From contig NZ_CP150886.1 of NCBI RefSeq assembly GCF_038050375.1, forward strand, positions 3,575,318-3,639,317: a stretch of DNA of 64,000 nt, written 5' to 3'. Below are positions 39,074 to 47,823 of the stretch, piece after piece (within the stretch, counting starts at the first letter, position 1; each line of letters begins with the position of its first letter). Origin of the DNA: Okeanomitos corallinicola TIOX110. Lineage in GTDB: Bacteria; Cyanobacteriota; Cyanobacteriia; Cyanobacteriales; Nostocaceae. Under the pieces are notes generated by a model that was not told where the DNA came from, ran no database searches, and saw nothing but the letters and a program-made list of their open reading frames with translations. The position numbers and the translations under genes were made by a program.

Positions 39074-39102
39074 AGGTTGGGTTGAAGAGAGTGAAACCCA
39101 AT
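39074..39102. repeat. Dispersed inverted repeat (GGTTGGGTT family)
   Basis: GGTTGGGTT followed by an imperfect complementary AAACCCAA arm, the same family as the inverted repeat at 672-697. It lies between the ABC ATPase gene and exbD, just after both stop codons, and may act as a weak bidirectional terminator. Confidence 0.55.
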
Positions 39103-39116
39103 ATCTAAAAAAATAA

Positions 39117-39521
39117 CTATTCTTTTTTAGTCGCTATCCCAAATTTCACATTAGGAATAGTTCTCAATTTATCCATAATTCCTACAACTTGACCATGTTT
39201 AATACTTTCATCTGCATTCAAAACCACTACTAATTCTTGATTAGTTTTTGATTGTTTAGTTAACTCAGTTCCTAAATCTTCTAACTGAATGGGTTGTTTA
39301 TTTAAAAACATTTTTCCAGTTTTATCTACAGTCAATGTTAACTTTAAGGAAGTGGTATTTTGTAATGCTGTAGATGCTTTTGGTAAATTAACTGGTAAAC
39401 TTTCTGATTTTGTTAAAAACAAAGTTGACATAATAAAAAATGCCAAAATCGCAAAAATAACATCAATCATGGGGACGATGTTAATTTGTGCTGGTATATC
39501 TGGTTCATCTGGTAGTCGCAT
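39117..39521 (-). CDS. ExbD/TolR-family biopolymer transport protein (orphan)
   Basis: A 134-residue protein with one N-terminal membrane helix ('VPMIDVIFAILAFFIMSTLF') holding the conserved Asp that conducts protons in ExbD. The periplasmic domain follows ('VVVLNADESIKHGQVVGIMD'). With ExbB and TonB it powers outer-membrane uptake, in cyanobacteria mainly of siderophore-iron and metals. exbB usually precedes exbD but is not present here, so it must work with an ExbB encoded elsewhere. The open frame runs without damage. An AGGAGAA ribosome site lies a few bases before ATG 39521. Confidence 0.9.
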   Translation of the reverse strand: MRLPDEPDIPAQINIVPMIDVIFAILAFFIMSTLFLTKSESLPVNLPKASTALQNTTSLKLTLTVDKTGKMFLNKQPIQLEDLGTELTKQSKTNQELVVVLNADESIKHGQVVGIMDKLRTIPNVKFGIATKKE

Positions 39522-39640
39522 ATTTATTCTTTCTCCTTTTATAAGGACAATGGTATAGTAATTTTAACTCTTTTCTATACTCTTTGATATAATCCTCTAA
39601 AGGAGAAAATACCTAGATTTTTAATTGATTGATTGTTGAA

Positions 39641-39889
39641 TTAATGGTTGATAAATTCGCTAACGTTTTCAATCTCTACCATATTTTTACGAGTAAATCT
39701 TCTCCCTCCTGCTACTGTTCTTGCAGGACAACCGCGATTTGGTGCTGAGGGAAATTGAATCGCTATGTATTCATTCTGAATAATTGGTAAAATTGAAACC
39801 AAAAGTAAATACAAAATAATGCTTAATACTGGTTGAAATATATCAAGTATTAATTTGCATAGAAGATAGTCATATTTTGTAATTTTCAT
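39641..39889 (-). pseudogene. Truncated DUF928-like protein
   Basis: From ATG 39889 about 82 residues are encoded: a long hydrophobic, signal-like stretch ('PVLSIILYLLLVSILPII'), then 'FPSAPNRGCPARTVAGGRR', then a short unrelated tail. That motif matches the start of DUF928 proteins; the complete one at 43884 has 'FPSSADRGKPKRSGAGGRR' at the same distance from its signal peptide. The remaining ~190 residues of the family are missing, so this is a decayed paralogue or a small secreted peptide. A longer start at 39940 is possible but less likely. Confidence 0.5.
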
Positions 39890-40010
39890 GATTATCTGAA
39901 ACCTATTTAAAAGAATGTTTACCAAGATTTTTTCGAACATTCTCTAAGTTTGTTAATGACTTATCGGTAGATGAGGTTGAGAATTACGCACTTCTTTACA
40001 AAAGTTTACA

Positions 40011-40592
40011 TTAAATGCACCCTTCTATATATCCCACTTCGGGTAATTTACCTACTCTATACCTAGTTACCCGCTGACCATCGGTTTCAAAAATCACTCG
40101 ATAATTTTGATCAGCTTTATCTTTAGGAACAAAAGTTAAATAATGTCCATTGTTATTATAAGGATGTGGTTTAACTTGAATTTGTCCACCATACAGTGAT
40201 TTAATTCTTGCTTCTGAATCACCAATTTTTGCCCCGGAAATTGTGGTAATTTTGGGGTTATCTATATCTACTCTTGCAATTATATCACTGGTAATATATT
40301 TTTGACGACTTTTAGCTTCATCTTTTGTCACCATAAAGGAAACACCTTTGAGTTCTCCTTCTGTTTCCAAATAGTAACAACTATCATTTCCTGCATAGGA
40401 AACATACAAACGATTTTTCACAGCAAGAGCAGCTTCAGGAAGATTCATTCCTATTTTAATTGCACCAATACCATTAATAGCTACTTTTGCTTGAGAAGTT
40501 AATTTTGTTTGTGCTGTTACTATTCCCACAGTGAAAATAGAAGCGGTTAAGGTCAGAGTCGCAATAGTTAGGGTTTTTATTTTCCCGTTCAT
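40011..40592 (-). CDS. Secreted hypothetical protein
   Basis: A 193-residue protein with a clear Sec signal peptide ('TLTIATLTLTASIFTVGIVTAQT'). The mature part opens with 'AINGIGAIKIGMNLPEAAL', a pattern seen in small cyanobacterial periplasmic proteins. Two cysteines occur ('DSCYYLETEG' and a terminal 'YIEGCI') that could form a disulfide. No enzyme motif is recognised. It is in the same orientation as the truncated DUF928 gene. The function is unknown. Confidence 0.7.
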   Translation of the reverse strand: MNGKIKTLTIATLTLTASIFTVGIVTAQTKLTSQAKVAINGIGAIKIGMNLPEAALAVKNRLYVSYAGNDSCYYLETEGELKGVSFMVTKDEAKSRQKYITSDIIARVDIDNPKITTISGAKIGDSEARIKSLYGGQIQVKPHPYNNNGHYLTFVPKDKADQNYRVIFETDGQRVTRYRVGKLPEVGYIEGCI

Positions 40593-41098
40593 CGTATTTT
40601 CAGCTATTTTAAGTAGTTGATATATTTTAGATACAACATCAAATAACTATTTTCGGATTTCTAAGGATAAAATTTTGTTAATTTTAATTTTTTGGATTTT
40701 CCTGATGCGAGTATAAATGTCAGTGAAGTTTTTTATAAATTAAGTTTTTATTTAGGATTGATAAAAAGTTTATTGAATTCATTTATAACCTTATTTGTGA
40801 GACTCAATGAAATAAGTTGACATTTAAAACTATACAATAAATACTGAAGCAACAATTTAATTTTTCAGCTAAAATCTTAGTAAAATACATAGTTCCCATA
40901 TAAATTAGTAGAGCTTATTTGATTCGGGTGCATAATGCGATTAGCTCTATTAACAGCTAAATTTTGATTCTCAACAGAAAAGCTCAAAAATATCCAGAAA
41001 ACAGCGACAGACAATAGTATATAGATGAATTAATAGGGTGTCTGAAAAACTACCAAATTTAACGCCTCGCTGAACAACGTCACCACAATATTTGAGCG
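40593..41098. other. Divergent intergenic region, no gene seen
   Basis: 506 bp, AT-rich, between the divergent secreted-protein gene and the hydrolase gene. I see no RNA, terminator or clear operator. It should hold the promoters of both genes. Confidence 0.5.
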
Positions 41099-42871
41099 AT
41101 GAATAGTTTATTTGGTACTTGGACTAGCAGACTAAGAAAAAATTCTTTATTGCTGGTGCTGTCAATCTTGCTGCCAATTTTTGGTATTAGTAATACTGTA
41201 ATGGCAGCAGAAAAAATATATGTTTCTTATTCTATTCTAGAAATTCCTATTCCTGTAATTAGTTTGGAAAAGTTTACTAAAACGGGAAATATTGATCAGG
41301 AATTAGCGGGTTATCAGGATTATATTGCACCTCAACAATTGCAAAAGTTAAGGGAAATTCTGCTGAGATCAATAAAAATAAGTCCTGCTGTTGCTACCCA
41401 ATTTTTATATACAGAACAGGGAGAATTTTTGCTACATAGGTTGGCAAAATTAATTAAAAATAAATCTGCTTATACTGAAACAGCAGTAAATGATTTACGT
41501 AATGCTATTATTTTTGCATCCAAAGAACCAGGAGGATTAACATTCTTAAATATTTTAAGCCATTATCCTAGTATTAGTATCCATGTTGACTTAGCTAATA
41601 GCTTAGAAATAGCTGGGGAATTGGAAAATCTAATTACAGAAACTAATCAAGCGATCGCAACTATTCAAGAATTATCAAAAATAGAATCTGCTACTGGATC
41701 AAAAACCAATTTATCTCAATTACTTAGCTTACAAAAACCCAAAAAAGTCACATCAAAAAACATCAGGTTAGACTTTTTTGATGCGACCAGAAATCGCTCT
41801 TTGTTAACTGATGTTTATCTACCTAATGTTCAGCATCCTACACCAGTAATCGTGATTTCTCACGGATTGGGTTTAAATAGTAGCAACTTTCACTATTTAG
41901 CTAAACACTTAGCATCCCAAGGATTAGCGGTAGTTCTTCCCAATCATCCTCAATTATTTACTAGTCATAATCATAATAGTAAATTTAAAGAAGCCAAAGA
42001 ATTTATCAATAGACCTTTAGATATAAAATATATCTTAGATCAACTAGAGAATTATAACCAATCTAATCCACAGTTTCAAGACAAATTAAACTTGCAACAA
42101 GTGGGAGTAATGGGACAGTCATTTGGTGGTTATACCGCATTAGCTTTAGCTGGGGCAAAAATTAATTTTCAACAATTAGATCAAGACTGTCATCCAGATA
42201 GGCTACAAAATACTTGGAATATGTCTTTATTGTTGCAATGTCGAGCCTTAGAATTATTACCTAAATCTCAAAGAGAAGATAATTCCAACTTGTCAATTGA
42301 CCTCCAAGATGAGAGAGTTAAAGCAGCGATCGCTATTAACCCAATCACCAGTTCTATTTTTGGGAAATCTGGCTTAAATCAAATCCAAACCCCTGTCATG
42401 TTTATTAGTAGCAGCGAAGATACAGTTGCACCTGCTTTATATGAACAAATAATACCTTTCTCTTGGTTAAATAATCCTGATAAATATCTTGTCATGCTAA
42501 TTGGTGGTACACATTTTTCCACTATTGGTAATAGTCAACCAGGAAGTAAGCAAATATCATTACCCGCAGATATGGTTGGGAATGCTTCTCAAGCCCGTAC
42601 TTATATTAATGCTTTAAGTTTGCCTTTTTTCCAAACCTACGTATCTCGAAAACCAGAATATATACCCTATTTAAATGCAGGTTATGCTGCAAATATCGCT
42701 GATAAATCATTAGGTTTAAGTTTCATTCAGTCTTTAAAAAATCCACAATTAGTGCCAACATTAGATAATAATATTCAAAAACAACTCCCTTTTACCATAA
42801 TTGAATTTGGATATTGGATATTAGCCATTGCCGTATCTTTACTTCATATAATTATTTTTGTAATGTTTTAG
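41099..42871 (+). CDS. Alpha/beta hydrolase with DUF1400-type N-terminus
   Basis: A 590-residue exported protein. After a signal/TM segment ('SILLPIFGISNTVMA') comes a DUF1400-like region (~35-200; 'YSILEIPIPVISLEKFTKTG'), as found in cyanobacterial secreted hydrolases. The catalytic domain has the oxyanion loop 'VIVISHGLG', the nucleophile elbow 'GVMGQSFGGYTAL' with Ser, an acid in 'SSEDTVAP' and the His in 'MLIGGTHFST'. This resembles dienelactone-hydrolase/PET-hydrolase-like enzymes. A final hydrophobic helix ('YWILAIAVSLLHIIIFVMF') may anchor it. The substrate is unknown; a lipid or ester role is inferred. truB follows 46 bp later. Confidence 0.85.
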   Translation: MNSLFGTWTSRLRKNSLLLVLSILLPIFGISNTVMAAEKIYVSYSILEIPIPVISLEKFTKTGNIDQELAGYQDYIAPQQLQKLREILLRSIKISPAVATQFLYTEQGEFLLHRLAKLIKNKSAYTETAVNDLRNAIIFASKEPGGLTFLNILSHYPSISIHVDLANSLEIAGELENLITETNQAIATIQELSKIESATGSKTNLSQLLSLQKPKKVTSKNIRLDFFDATRNRSLLTDVYLPNVQHPTPVIVISHGLGLNSSNFHYLAKHLASQGLAVVLPNHPQLFTSHNHNSKFKEAKEFINRPLDIKYILDQLENYNQSNPQFQDKLNLQQVGVMGQSFGGYTALALAGAKINFQQLDQDCHPDRLQNTWNMSLLLQCRALELLPKSQREDNSNLSIDLQDERVKAAIAINPITSSIFGKSGLNQIQTPVMFISSSEDTVAPALYEQIIPFSWLNNPDKYLVMLIGGTHFSTIGNSQPGSKQISLPADMVGNASQARTYINALSLPFFQTYVSRKPEYIPYLNAGYAANIADKSLGLSFIQSLKNPQLVPTLDNNIQKQLPFTIIEFGYWILAIAVSLLHIIIFVMF

Positions 42872-42917
42872 AATATAATTAAATACGAATTACAAGTTAA
42901 TAATTAAGAACTATTCT

Positions 42918-43796
42918 GTGCAAGGCTTTCTCAATTTAAACAAACCCTATGACTGGACTTCCCATGACTGCGTAGCAAAGGTAAGAAAACTGTTACGTTT
43001 AAAACGAGTGGGACACGCAGGAACTTTAGATCCAGCCGCAACTGGTGTATTACCCATTGCTGTGGGAAAAGCCACCAGACTATTACAATATTTACCCAGT
43101 GAAAAAGCTTACAAAGCTACTGTCCGCTTTGGAGTACGTACAAATACTGATGATTTACAAGGGGAAGTTATCATTTCTCAGTCTTGCCCTGATTTAAAAT
43201 TAGCAGATGTAGAAACAGAAATTCCCCAATTTATCGGTAAAATTGAGCAAATACCCCCCAGTTATAGTGCTATTCAAGTAGAGGGTAAAAGATTGTATGA
43301 TTTAGCACGTCAGGGTGAAAAAATAGCAGCACCAGTACGGTTAGTGGAAATTTTTAAGATAGACATTTTAGACTGGCGTGACAGTGATTTCCCGGAATTG
43401 GATCTAGCGATCGCCTGTGGTGCAGGAACATATATCCGAGCGATCGCCCGTGACTTAGGAGTAATATTAAATACAGGCGCAACACTGGCCGCTTTAACAA
43501 GGACAGAAAGCAGCGGCTTTCACCTACAAAATAGCCTTACCCTAACAGAACTAGAAAACCAACTACAAACCGGCACATTTCAACCCATCCCCCCAGATGC
43601 AGCTTTAGAAAAATTACCTTCTGTGAATTTACCAGGAACATTTGCCAAAAAATGGTGTCAAGGTCAGCAAGTGTCCGTAGATCAAGATGTGTTGGGAATA
43701 GTGCGAGTATATGAACAAGAAACCCGCTTTCTAGGAATTGGGCAAATACAAGATCATATCTTAATTCCTAAAATGGTTTTTGAACCCATTTCCTAG
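42918..43796 (+). CDS. truB: tRNA pseudouridine(55) synthase TruB
   Basis: TruB converts U55 of the T-loop of tRNAs to pseudouridine. The 292-residue protein starts at a GTG ('[15 protein letters not shown]'). The catalytic Asp is in '[14 protein letters not shown]', and '[14 protein letters not shown]' is the second family motif. The C-terminal region after ~residue 210 is the variable thumb/PUA-like part. Two HIP1 octamers (43407-43414 and 43440-43447) lie within the second motif's codons. It probably shares a transcript with the hydrolase upstream by proximity, without functional link. Confidence 0.96.
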   Translation: MQGFLNLNKPYDWTSHDCVAKVRKLLRLKRVGHAGTLDPAATGVLPIAVGKATRLLQYLPSEKAYKATVRFGVRTNTDDLQGEVIISQSCPDLKLADVETEIPQFIGKIEQIPPSYSAIQVEGKRLYDLARQGEKIAAPVRLVEIFKIDILDWRDSDFPELDLAIACGAGTYIRAIARDLGVILNTGATLAALTRTESSGFHLQNSLTLTELENQLQTGTFQPIPPDAALEKLPSVNLPGTFAKKWCQGQQVSVDQDVLGIVRVYEQETRFLGIGQIQDHILIPKMVFEPIS

Positions 43797-43883
43797 CTGA
43801 GAAAACTTCTCAATATTTAGTAGAAATACGGAATTTGGGTTTTGGAATTTGAAAATGAATTAAGTATCAAGGGAAATCTGACT

Positions 43884-44678
43884 ATGATAACTTTACAAAA
43901 GTATATTAATTCTCTCTTAAAAATTGCTGTTGGGCTTTCCCCTACACTAATTATTTTATCTAGCTTTTCTTTACCGTCTTTAGCACAAATTACCCCAAAT
44001 CACTCACCAAAAACCGCACCTACGCAGCAAACAAAAAATCTCCAACTTGCACAGATGATTAAATTCCCATCATCAGCAGATCGAGGCAAACCAAAAAGAT
44101 CAGGTGCAGGAGGAAGAAGAGGCAATTCATGTATTATTTCCGAAGAAGATAAACAATCTTTAACAGCAATAATGCCAACATGGGATAATGAAGGAAAAAC
44201 AACTAATGATACCTCCAAATTATACATTTTTGTTCCTCAAAATAAAACAGAAAATGGCGAATTTGTAGTTATAGATGAAGAAGGAAACAACATTTACGAA
44301 ACCAATTTTACACCACCAAATCAATCAGGAATAGTTGAAGTAAATATCCCCGCTAATGCTTCTCTGAAAGTCGGTAAAAAATATTATTGGTACTTTACTT
44401 TAATTTGTGATGATCAAGATAGAAGTAGAGATGAGTATGTATCCGGGTCATTAGAACGTACTAACATAGGCTCTTTACTAAATAGTTATATTCAGCAAGC
44501 AACACCTCTCAAACAAGCTGAAATTTACGCCAGGAATAATATTTGGTATGACACTATTTATAATGTTGCTTCCTTGCGAAAGGAAAACCCGCAACTATGG
44601 CTAGGATTGTTAGAATCAGTTGGTTTAAAAGAATTAGCAAACCAACCTTTTGTAGAATTAGGTAAACCAAAACCATAG
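43884..44678 (+). CDS. DUF928 secreted protein
   Basis: A ~264-residue exported protein. ATG 43884 begins a signal peptide ('LLKIAVGLSPTLIILSSFSL' ending 'PSLAQ'); ATG 43842 would add 14 residues. The mature protein opens with the DUF928 motif 'FPSSADRGKPKRSGAGGRR', then 'LTAIMPTWDN', an Ig-like beta region ('YIFVPQNKTENGEFVV') and a helical tail ('LKQAEIYARNNIWYDTIYNV', ending 'LLESVGLKELA'). DUF928 genes sit near CHAT/TPR and secretion genes in other cyanobacteria; here a TPR gene is close by. The function is unknown. Confidence 0.85.
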   Translation: MITLQKYINSLLKIAVGLSPTLIILSSFSLPSLAQITPNHSPKTAPTQQTKNLQLAQMIKFPSSADRGKPKRSGAGGRRGNSCIISEEDKQSLTAIMPTWDNEGKTTNDTSKLYIFVPQNKTENGEFVVIDEEGNNIYETNFTPPNQSGIVEVNIPANASLKVGKKYYWYFTLICDDQDRSRDEYVSGSLERTNIGSLLNSYIQQATPLKQAEIYARNNIWYDTIYNVASLRKENPQLWLGLLESVGLKELANQPFVELGKPKP

Positions 44679-44712
44679 GAAATCAGGATACCAAAAAACT
44701 CATAGTTGCCAA

Positions 44713-45009
44713 TTATTCCCAGGTTGCTACATCTCTTAAAACACTGGGAATTTCCCCCTGAGATAAGGGAAACTCTAAGACAGTTTCTTTATATCCTAAA
44801 TATCCCGACTCAGTAAAAGACATTAACATTCTTGCTAAAGCTAACCATACCTCAGATTCATATTCCCAATCACTACCACGTCTAGCACGGCCAGCAATAG
44901 AACGTAAAGCCCAAAAATAAGAATTTCTGACTACCGAACCACCTTTTTTAAATTCAGGGACATCCTCACGGTGAATAAATAAAACTTGATTTTCAATTCT
45001 TGCTCTCAT
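44713..45009 (-). CDS. Conserved hypothetical protein
   Basis: A 98-residue protein from ATG 45009 ('MRARIENQVLFIHREDVPEF'). The ATG at 45057 would run into the upstream TPR gene's 3' end and adds an unlikely cysteine-rich leader. The sequence is rich in aromatic and charged residues, with a helical 'RRGSDWEYESEVWLALARML'. No domain is recognised, and no signal or membrane segment is seen. It lies 40 bp past the TPR gene and may be co-transcribed with it. Confidence 0.6.
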   Translation of the reverse strand: MRARIENQVLFIHREDVPEFKKGGSVVRNSYFWALRSIAGRARRGSDWEYESEVWLALARMLMSFTESGYLGYKETVLEFPLSQGEIPSVLRDVATWE

Positions 45010-45049
45010 ATTTATAGCAGGTGACAGGTGACAGTTTAAAAAGTCATTT

Positions 45050-45976
45050 TTACACAATTTTAACTGCTAATGATATTTGTGTTTGCAAGGTTTTTAGTAA
45101 TTCTAAAGTTTTATGGTAAGCAAGTGTTTGTTTTTGCTGTGCAAACTTTTCTGATGCTATTTGCAAATCAGCGATCGCTCTTTGGTATAATCCTAAATTA
45201 TAGTTAGCTATGCCCCGATTTAAGTAAGCCTGAGCATGACTAGGATTAAGTCTAATGACTTGGGAAAAATCATACTTCGCTCCCATATTATCCCCACTCC
45301 GTCCACAAATACAACCCCGATTAAAATATGCTCTCTCATCATCGGAGTTTAAATTAATTGCTAAATTAAAATTTTCCATAGCTGCGGATAAATTTTGTAA
45401 CTCAAAATAACCCAGTCCTCTGTCATTATATATATCAGCTAATATTAAATTACTATCGGTATTATTTTTAGGAATATTACTTATAGCTTGGTTATAATCA
45501 GTAATAGCCTGAGAAAAATTGCCTTGTGCTGCAAAAGCTATTCCCCGATTATAATAAACACGAAAATCATCTGTTTTTATAGCCAGTGCTTGGTTATAAT
45601 CTTTAATAGCATCTACATAATTTCCTTGTCTGTATTGTGCTAATCCTCTGTGAAGATAAACCTCTGAATCTTGAGGTAATAAATTTAATGCTTGACTACA
45701 ATCTGCGATCGCTTCATGATAATCTTGTATTTGTAAATAAGCTAAACAACGATTTTTGTAAGCTGCTGGATACTTATTCTGTTGTTGAATTGCCAAACTT
45801 AAAGACTTAATAGCAGCTTGGTAATTATCTTGCAGCATTTGATTTACACCCAATCTAAACCAATCACTTGCTGTAATTTCACTTTGTTCTAAAGCTAATG
45901 AATTCGCATCAAAAGATGAAAAAATCATAGCAAAAATAATCATGAAACTGAAAATTAATCGCCAGAAATAAATCAT
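45050..45976 (-). CDS. Secreted TPR-repeat protein
   Basis: From ATG 45976 the protein starts with a signal/anchor segment ('MIYFWRLIFSFMIIFAMIFS'). An AAAGGAG ribosome site sits six bases upstream, which decides this start over the ATGs at 45982 and 46051. About seven TPR units follow ('AAIKSLSLAIQQQNKYPAAY', 'EAIADCSQALNLLPQDSEVY', 'DAIKDYNQALAIKTDDFRVY' and further ones), giving a superhelical scaffold in the periplasm or on the membrane. The partner is unknown. It differs from the TPR lipoprotein at 35.6 kb in having no lipobox. Confidence 0.88.
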   Translation of the reverse strand: MIYFWRLIFSFMIIFAMIFSSFDANSLALEQSEITASDWFRLGVNQMLQDNYQAAIKSLSLAIQQQNKYPAAYKNRCLAYLQIQDYHEAIADCSQALNLLPQDSEVYLHRGLAQYRQGNYVDAIKDYNQALAIKTDDFRVYYNRGIAFAAQGNFSQAITDYNQAISNIPKNNTDSNLILADIYNDRGLGYFELQNLSAAMENFNLAINLNSDDERAYFNRGCICGRSGDNMGAKYDFSQVIRLNPSHAQAYLNRGIANYNLGLYQRAIADLQIASEKFAQQKQTLAYHKTLELLKTLQTQISLAVKIV

Positions 45977-46022
45977 CAACATCTCCTTTGAAAATTTCAG
46001 CATTATTAGTATTACAAGAGTA

Positions 46023-46041
46023 GCGGGACAAAAAGCCCCGC
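46023..46041 (-). terminator. Hairpin downstream of first cytochrome c6 gene
   Basis: On the minus strand GCGGG and CCCGC enclose a T-rich loop (G-GCTTTTTG-T). It sits 31 bp after the stop codon. The same hairpin with flanks recurs after the second petJ copy, showing duplication of the whole transcription unit. There is no long T tract after the stem, so it may be a 3' stabiliser instead. Confidence 0.5.
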
Positions 46042-46071
46042 ACATTGTCAATTATTCAATTACTCATTCAC

Positions 46072-46407
46072 TTATTTCCAGCCATTCTCTGCTTGTGCCA
46101 TTACATAAGCTGCAACATTTTCAATTTGCTCAGGTTGTAAACGGCCTTTGAAAGCTGGCATAGCATTTTTACCATTTGTCACTTGATAAATGATTTTCTC
46201 TGCTGAGTACATATCGTACTTTTCCAAATCTGCTTGACTCAAAGTTTTGGCAGCATTAACTACATTTTTACCGCCCAAATGACAAGCATTACAATTAGCT
46301 GCAAATATTGCTTTTCCCGCCGCTGCATCAGCGGCTAAAGCTGGACTACTGAAGGCAAAAGTGAAAATTGTAACGCCTAACAACAATACGGAAATAATCT
46401 TTTTCAT
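46072..46407 (-). CDS. petJ: Cytochrome c6, copy 1
   Basis: A soluble lumenal electron carrier from cytochrome b6f to photosystem I, replacing plastocyanin under low copper. The 111-residue precursor has a signal peptide ending at 'SSPALAA'. The mature ~86 residues include the heme-binding 'CNACH' and the axial-ligand Met in '[10 protein letters not shown]'. It is a tandem duplicate of the next gene: most residues match, with changes around '[16 protein letters not shown]' and the C-terminal 'QAENGWK'. Both copies look functional. Confidence 0.95.
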   Translation of the reverse strand: MKKIISVLLLGVTIFTFAFSSPALAADAAAGKAIFAANCNACHLGGKNVVNAAKTLSQADLEKYDMYSAEKIIYQVTNGKNAMPAFKGRLQPEQIENVAAYVMAQAENGWK

Positions 46408-46547
46408 GTCGTGTTCTCTTTACAGCAATTATTGATTAATTGTCATATCCAGGATAATTATCTTTTGATTAAGTAGCATTAGTCAAACGACAGGTTGTCA
46501 AACACCGATGTATGTAAAGAAAGGTTAAATATTACATTACAAGAGTA

Positions 46548-46566
46548 GCGGGACAAAAAGCCCCGC
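46548..46566 (-). terminator. Hairpin downstream of second cytochrome c6 gene
   Basis: The same GCGGG/CCCGC hairpin as at 46023-46041, with a nearly identical flank (46536-46582 against 46011-46057, offset 525 bp). Confidence 0.5.
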
Positions 46567-46599
46567 ACATTGTTAATTATTCAAATACTAATTAACTTA

Positions 46600-46932
46600 C
46601 TACCAACCAGCACCAGCTTGTTCCATTACATAAGCAGCTACATCAGCAATTTGTCCATCATCAAGACGACCTTTAAAGGCTGGCATAGCATTTTTACCAT
46701 TTGTAACTTGAGAAATAATAGCTTCTTGGGAGTACATACTATTACCTTCCAAGTGTTCTTTACTCAAAGTTTTGGCAGCATTTACTGTATTTCCACCACC
46801 TAAATGACAAGAATTACAATTAGCTGCAAATATTGCTTTTCCAGCCGCCGCATCTGCTGCTAAAGCAGGACTACTAAAAGCAAAGGTGAAGATTGTAACA
46901 ACTAAAAGTAATACAGAAATAATCTTTCTCAT
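46600..46932 (-). CDS. petJ: Cytochrome c6, copy 2
   Basis: A 110-residue cytochrome c6 precursor with the same signal peptide ('[18 protein letters not shown]'), heme motif 'CNSCH' and Met-ligand motif '[10 protein letters not shown]'. The differences from copy 1 cluster in the mid loop ('[16 protein letters not shown]') and the C-terminus ('QAGAGW'). The 5' leader 'AGAACACGAC' before the ATG is also shared. It is the upstream copy in transcription; whether both run from one promoter or each has its own is not clear, but the duplicated leader suggests separate promoters. Confidence 0.95.
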   Translation of the reverse strand: MRKIISVLLLVVTIFTFAFSSPALAADAAAGKAIFAANCNSCHLGGGNTVNAAKTLSKEHLEGNSMYSQEAIISQVTNGKNAMPAFKGRLDDGQIADVAAYVMEQAGAGW

Positions 46933-47217
46933 GTCGTGTTCTCTCTACAACAATCGTTGCTCAGGGATATTGTTCTTTAATTATTCTCTTTAAATGTAGT
47001 TCTATTAGTCAAGAGACAGGCTGTCAAACTTGGCTTAAATTATTAGTGATAATAGGCTATTAGGTATGATGAGCAAGGGTTTAGGAAATATATTAAAAGT
47101 ATATTAAATCGGATTTATAAATTTATAATTAAGGCAATAATAGTAAATTAAATATTAAGAATATGAAGGAAAAAATATAAATTTCTTATAATCTCATCCC
47201 TCATATTTGCAAGACTA

Positions 47218-47709
47218 TTATTTATTTGCCAACTCACTGATAGCTGCTTCACTCACCCGACAAATCCGCCAATCTTCTAAAATATCTGCACCCATACTGC
47301 GGTAAAATTCCTGGGCAGAAACATTCCAATCTAAAACACTCCATTCTAAGCGTCCACAATTGCGTTCTACAGCTATTTTTGCTAACTTATTCAGTAGTGC
47401 TTTACCAATACCTTGACGGCGATAATCTGGGAGAACAAATAAATCTTCTAAATAAATTCCTGGCTTAGTTAAAAAGGTAGAATAATTATGAAAAAATAAA
47501 GCAAAACCTACCGCTTGACCTGCAACTTCAGCTACAATTGCCTCTATATATTTTGTATCACCGAATAAATGATCTTTTAAAGCTTCAGCATTACCAGTAA
47601 CAGCAGCAGATAGTTTTTCATATTCTGCCAATCCTTGAATCAATGCAAACAAAGCATCACTATCATTTGGTTCTGCAAAACGGATAATTAAATTAGTTTG
47701 AGAAGTCAT
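47218..47709 (-). CDS. GNAT-family N-acetyltransferase
   Basis: A 163-residue acetyltransferase. 'IIRFAEPNDSDALFALIQGL' is the beta1-alpha1 opening, 'VGFALFFHNYST' and 'YLEDLFVLPDYRRQGIGKAL' contain the acetyl-CoA-binding R/Q-x-x-G-x-G/A motif, and 'LEWSVLDWNVSAQEFYRSMGA' is the C-terminal hallmark. This resembles the diamine/spermidine N-acetyltransferase-like subgroup. The substrate is unknown, perhaps a polyamine or thialysine. It is preceded by heptamer repeats separating it from the sigma factor gene. Confidence 0.88.
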   Translation of the reverse strand: MTSQTNLIIRFAEPNDSDALFALIQGLAEYEKLSAAVTGNAEALKDHLFGDTKYIEAIVAEVAGQAVGFALFFHNYSTFLTKPGIYLEDLFVLPDYRRQGIGKALLNKLAKIAVERNCGRLEWSVLDWNVSAQEFYRSMGADILEDWRICRVSEAAISELANK

Positions 47710-47770
47710 TAGTCTTTAGTCTATAGTTGACAGTCAATAAATAGTTTATAGCTAAGTGTGTAAATTTGCT

Positions 47771-47822
47771 TAACTAATAACTAATCACTAATAACCAATG
47801 ACTAATGACCAATGACTAATGA
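47771..47822. repeat. Heptamer tandem repeats (STRR)
   Basis: Seven or so degenerate units of AATGACT/AATAACT fill the gap between the acetyltransferase and sigma factor genes. The unit is related to the CTAATGA repeat at 8132-8152. Confidence 0.7.
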
Positions 47823-47823
47823 C

